From contig CAYLNK010000300.1 in NCBI GenBank assembly GCA_964384675.1, positions 1 through 8,488 of the forward strand: a stretch of 8,488 nt of DNA. Reading direction: 5' to 3'. The position numbers were made by a program, and so were the translations under genes. Of the stretch, positions 5,733 through 8,488 are shown piece after piece. Under the pieces are notes generated by a model. It ran no database searches, was not told the origin of the DNA, and saw only the letters and a list, made by a program, of their open reading frames with translations. The DNA comes from CAYLNK01 sp964384675 (GTDB taxonomy: Bacteria > Acidobacteriota > Thermoanaerobaculia > UBA5066). Each line of letters begins with the position of its first letter. The stretch's first letter is position 1.

Positions 5733-6631
5733 CTGCGGCGCTCCGCCAGCTTCCGGCTCACGGCCTCGCAGAGGCGCGCCAGCGGAGGCGTGCGCTGCCG
5801 GTCGAGCCAGGCGCGGAACGCGGGCCGGAGAGGCCGCTTCTTCCAGGCCAGCAGCTCGCCGTACGCGACCGGGTCCCGCAGCAGCGCGTGGAGGTGCCCG
5901 GCGAGCGCGCGCGGCGAGGAGAAGTCGCGGACGTTCAGGAGGCATCGATCGCCCGGCGCGAAGTCGGCCACGTTCGGCGCGCCGAGGTAGATCGGGACCG
6001 AGCCGGCGACCAGCGGGTCGTACAGCTTCTCGGTCACGTAGTCCTCGGTGATCGCGTTCTCGAACGCGATCGTGAACGGATGGCGGGCGATCCGTTCGAG
6101 CTTCGACGGACGCCAGGTGTCCCCCTCGATCGAGCGGTTCCGGAGGAAGCTCCCGTACGAATCGATCGGGATGTGCCGCGCCAGCTCCCGGGCGTAGGCG
6201 CGGCGCCCGCTCCGGTCGATCCGGCTCGAGATGAGCATCGCGACCGGGCGCTCCGCGTCCTTCGGGGCCGGAGGCTCGGCCAGGGCCCGCTCGAGGTTGT
6301 CGGCGCTCGAGTAGTACGGCACGTAGCCCCAGATCACGTCGGCGTCCCGCCGGTGGGTCATCCGCAGGTCGAAGCGCGAGAGGTACGCCGGATCGCGAAG
6401 CCGGCGGTGGTTCGCTTCCGACTCGATCGACCAGAGCACCCAGAGCTGGCCCGGCCTCTTCCTCGGGCCGTCGAGGAGGCGGAGGGTCGGAACGTGGATC
6501 ACCACGGCATCCGCCTGGTCGAGGCGGGCGCGGTCGTCGCTGAGCTCGAAGCCCTCCGGCACCGGCCCGTCCAGGGAGCCGCCCGGGATCAGGCTGTGGA
6601 AGACGATCAGCGTGCGACCCGCGGCGCCCAC
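5729..6631 (-). CDS. GT10 glycosyltransferase (alpha-1,3/4-fucosyltransferase family)
   Basis: About 300 residues. Members of this family transfer L-fucose from GDP-fucose to a sugar acceptor, often N-acetylglucosamine or glucose. The acceptor-side region has LWVLWSIESEAN (63-74) and DLRMTHRRDADVIWGYVPY (88-106), matching the family's ESP.N and YR.DSD blocks. The donor side has SGRRAYARELARHIPIDSYG (141-160) and then FTIAFENAITEDYVTEKL (186-203) followed by AGSVPIYLGAPNV (209-221). Glu201 and Lys202 correspond to the catalytically important Glu/Lys of the YVTEK motif in Helicobacter FutA. The C-terminus is basic (RKLAERRR) and lacks the heptad repeats of Helicobacter enzymes. The start is taken as GTG 6631-6629, 11 bases after the peptidase stop, with a weak GGGG six bases upstream; there is no other plausible start between the stop and the first conserved strand (RTLIVFHSL). 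No GDP-fucose synthesis genes are visible, so the donor could be another GDP-sugar. Confidence 0.92.
   Translation of the reverse strand: MGAAGRTLIVFHSLIPGGSLDGPVPEGFELSDDRARLDQADAVVIHVPTLRLLDGPRKRPGQLWVLWSIESEANHRRLRDPAYLSRFDLRMTHRRDADVIWGYVPYYSSADNLERALAEPPAPKDAERPVAMLISSRIDRSGRRAYARELARHIPIDSYGSFLRNRSIEGDTWRPSKLERIARHPFTIAFENAITEDYVTEKLYDPLVAGSVPIYLGAPNVADFAPGDRCLLNVRDFSSPRALAGHLHALLRDPVAYGELLAWKKRPLRPAFRAWLDRQRTPPLARLCEAVSRKLAERRR
5741..5747 (-). promoter_or_regulatory. Ribosome binding site deciding the GTG start of the GT4 gene
   Basis: On the minus strand GGCGGAG ends eight bases before the GTG at 5732, within the last codons of the GT10 gene. The spacing and the GTGA overlap favour this start over the long open frame upstream. 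Confidence 0.5.
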
Positions 6632-6642
6632 GACGACCCCGG

Positions 6643-8488
6643 CTACTTCCCCGCAGGAGACTTCAGGACCTTCAGGACCGCCTCGATGTCGCGGGCCGCC
6701 TGAGCGTGGTACCCGGAGCGAGCCCTCTCGAAAAGACCGCGCGCCCGGTCGAGGCCCTCGGGCGTGGCGGCGAGGGCGGCGTAGATCGGCTTGATCAGCT
6801 TCGGCCGCCCCACCTCGAGGAGGAACCGGTCGATCCGGGGGCCGGCGTCGCGATACCCGCTCCGCGCGGCGAGCGCCAGCCACTGCGAGGCGACCTCGGC
6901 GTTGCCCGTCGAGGTGAGGCCGTACCGCGCGTCCACCTCGTGAAGGTGCGCGAGCGAGGCCCCGTCGAGCGCCCGCACGAAGCGGAGCCACTCGTGCGAG
7001 GTGTACGCCGCGGTCGGGATCGCCCCGAGCGGGCGTGTACCGGCGCGGTACGCGGCGACGTCGGCATCGACCTTCGCGAACGCCTCGCTCGCGGCAAGCG
7101 GCGCGTCGTCCGGGAGACCGGGGCCGTCGAGCCACCGCGCGAGGTCCACGGCCTTCGCCTTCTCCGGGAAGCGCGCGAAGAGGTCCGACTTCAGGAACGC
7201 CGTGAAGTCCTCGGTGGAGCGGCTCCGGAACGCGTTGGCGTCGAACCAGCGGCGGAGGAACGGGTCGAACGCCTCGCGCCCGAAGACCTGCTCGAGGCGC
7301 CGCAGGAAGAGCGCGCCCTTCTGGTACGCGACGCCGGTGAAGACGTCCTCCGGATCGCGGCCGGCGAAGTCGGCGGCGAGGCGCTGGTCGGCGGGGGCGA
7401 GGCCTTTCATCTCCTCCATCAGCCCCTTCTCCTCGATCATCGACTCCATGAGGTGCCGCTCCCGGCCGTAGAGCGCCTCGATGACGCGCTGCTCGAGGTA
7501 GCTCGTGAACCCCTCGTTCAGCCAGAGGTCGCTCCAGGTGGCGTTCGTCACCAGGTTCCCGGACCACATGTGCGCGAGCTCGTGCGAGATGGTGGCGACG
7601 AGCGATCGGTCGCCGGCGAGGAGCGTGGGCGAGACGAAGGTGAGGCGCGGGTTCTCCATGCCGCCGGCGGGGAAGCTCGGCGGCATCACCAGGATGTCGT
7701 AGCGATCCCAGCGGTACGGCCCGAAGCGGGCTTCCATCTCGTCCACCATCCGCTCGGTGTCGGCGAACTCGCGCGCGGCGGCGTCCACGACCGACGGCTC
7801 GGACCAGACGCCGGTCCGCTTCCCGAGCGGGCGGAACGCCAGGTCACCCACCGCGAACGCGATCAGGTACGACGGGATCGGCTGGCGCATCCGGAAGCCG
7901 AAGCGCCTCGCGCTCGCGCCGTCGGCCACGGGCGGCAGGGCCTCGGCCCCCATCAGCGCCACGAGCGGCAGAGGCACCCGGAGCGTCGCGTCGAACGTGG
8001 TCCGCACGGCGGGCGTGTCCTGGCACGGCACGAACGTCCGCGCGTGGATCGCCTGCGCCTGAGAGAAGAGGTACGGGTGGACCTTCCCGGCGGTCTGCGC
8101 GGGCGCGAGCCAGAGGAGCCCCGTCCCGGCGTCGGTCGTCTCGTAGGCGATCTCGACGCGGGTGTCGCCGGGCGCGAGCGGCACGGTCAGCGAGTCGCCG
8201 AGGAGGTCGCTCACCTTCTCGCGGCGTGCCGCCACGTCGCGCAGCACGTCGCCGCCCACCTTCACCGAGGAGATCGTCAGCGCCTTCACGTCGAGGACGA
8301 GCGGCGCGTTCGGGTCCCTCCGCTCGAGCGTCCACGTCGCCGTCCCGCGGACACGGCGCGCCGCGAAGTCGACGTCGAGGTCGAGGTCGAGGTGCGTCGT
8401 CCGTACCTCGTCCGGCCGGGCGGAGCTGTGCGGGTCGCGGAAGCCCGCTGGAGCGGCGGCGCGCGCGGCCGGCGCGGAAGAGGCCGGC
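6643..8488 (-). CDS. M1-family zinc aminopeptidase, leukotriene A4 hydrolase type (5' partial)
   Basis: 614 residues are visible; the N-terminus runs off the right edge, and the stop is TAG 6645-6643. M1 enzymes remove N-terminal residues from peptides with one zinc ion. The visible start is an Ala/Pro-rich stretch, then DPHSSARPDEVRTTHLDLDL, the first strands of the M1 N-terminal domain; a signal peptide may lie outside. The substrate-binding GGMEN is at visible 275-279, the zinc site HELAH at 302-306 with Glu325 in NEGFTSYLE (HExxH-x18-E), and the catalytic Tyr388 in VAYQKG. The C-terminal helical domain is of the LTA4-hydrolase kind, with GRPKLIKPIY carrying the Arg561/Lys563 pair that holds the peptide carboxylate. 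Nearly full family length (~610). An internal GTG at 8289 is not the start, since conserved sequence precedes it. It is the first visible gene of the minus-strand unit, 11 bases before GT10. The link to glycan synthesis is unclear. Confidence 0.96.
   Translation of the reverse strand, partial: PASSAPAARAAAPAGFRDPHSSARPDEVRTTHLDLDLDVDFAARRVRGTATWTLERRDPNAPLVLDVKALTISSVKVGGDVLRDVAARREKVSDLLGDSLTVPLAPGDTRVEIAYETTDAGTGLLWLAPAQTAGKVHPYLFSQAQAIHARTFVPCQDTPAVRTTFDATLRVPLPLVALMGAEALPPVADGASARRFGFRMRQPIPSYLIAFAVGDLAFRPLGKRTGVWSEPSVVDAAAREFADTERMVDEMEARFGPYRWDRYDILVMPPSFPAGGMENPRLTFVSPTLLAGDRSLVATISHELAHMWSGNLVTNATWSDLWLNEGFTSYLEQRVIEALYGRERHLMESMIEEKGLMEEMKGLAPADQRLAADFAGRDPEDVFTGVAYQKGALFLRRLEQVFGREAFDPFLRRWFDANAFRSRSTEDFTAFLKSDLFARFPEKAKAVDLARWLDGPGLPDDAPLAASEAFAKVDADVAAYRAGTRPLGAIPTAAYTSHEWLRFVRALDGASLAHLHEVDARYGLTSTGNAEVASQWLALAARSGYRDAGPRIDRFLLEVGRPKLIKPIYAALAATPEGLDRARGLFERARSGYHAQAARDIEAVLKVLKSPAGK

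Noticed and set aside
3811..5990. Long plus-strand open frames opposite the FkbM and glycosyltransferase genes
   Set aside because: Low-complexity Arg/Glu/Val-rich shadows with no conserved motif; the minus strand has unmistakable families in another frame.
6632..7567. N-terminal extension of the GT10 frame into the peptidase gene
   Set aside because: It overlaps the conserved C-terminal half of the M1 peptidase and is Arg/Gly/Pro-rich; the GT10 homology begins just after GTG 6631.
8374..8391. Three tandem copies of GTCGAG
   Set aside because: They encode the alternating Leu-Asp strand (LDLDLD) that is normal in the first M1 domain; a codon-level coincidence, not a functional DNA repeat.

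Overview
This is a very GC-rich, gene-dense stretch of bacterial chromosome with third codon positions almost all G or C. It carries seven or eight partly overlapping genes and has no RNA genes, mobile elements, CRISPR arrays or long non-coding gaps. GC content and gene style fit a high-GC environmental bacterium such as an Acidobacteriota or Myxococcota-like lineage. That is an impression only; nothing in the window fixes the taxon.

Two transcription units face each other. The left unit (plus strand) begins beyond the left edge. It holds the C-terminal ATPase domain of an ABC transporter (1-704), a class I SAM-dependent methyltransferase with an N-terminal four-cysteine zinc-ribbon-like module (725-1636), and a GT4-type glycosyltransferase (1627-2787). 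The right unit (minus strand) begins beyond the right edge. In transcription order it holds an M1 metallo-aminopeptidase of the leukotriene-A4-hydrolase type (8488 to 6643, N-terminus cut off), a GT10 (alpha-1,3/4-fucosyltransferase family) glycosyltransferase (6631-5729), a GT4 glycosyltransferase (5732-4632), and two different FkbM-family methyltransferases (4635-3802 and 3805-2798). The units converge with only 10 bases between their stop codons.

The last four minus-strand genes are joined by 4-base stop/start overlaps (GTGA, TTGA, ATGA), so they are almost certainly co-transcribed and translationally coupled. Together the genes look like part of a locus that assembles, decorates and probably exports a surface or secreted glycan. 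Three glycosyltransferases build it, one probably adding L-fucose or a similar sugar; three methyltransferases probably cap or O-methylate sugars; an exporter-type ABC protein may move the product. The peptidase has an intact aminopeptidase site and may be an unrelated neighbour or a working partner.

Points worth a second look are the GT10/FkbM pairing (possibly a methylated fucose), the missing Q-loop glutamine and short C-terminus of the ABC domain, the E-x7-D motif of the first GT4, the DVQG/DVEG difference between the FkbM enzymes, the terminator-free convergent junction, and the peptidase read through the same operon.
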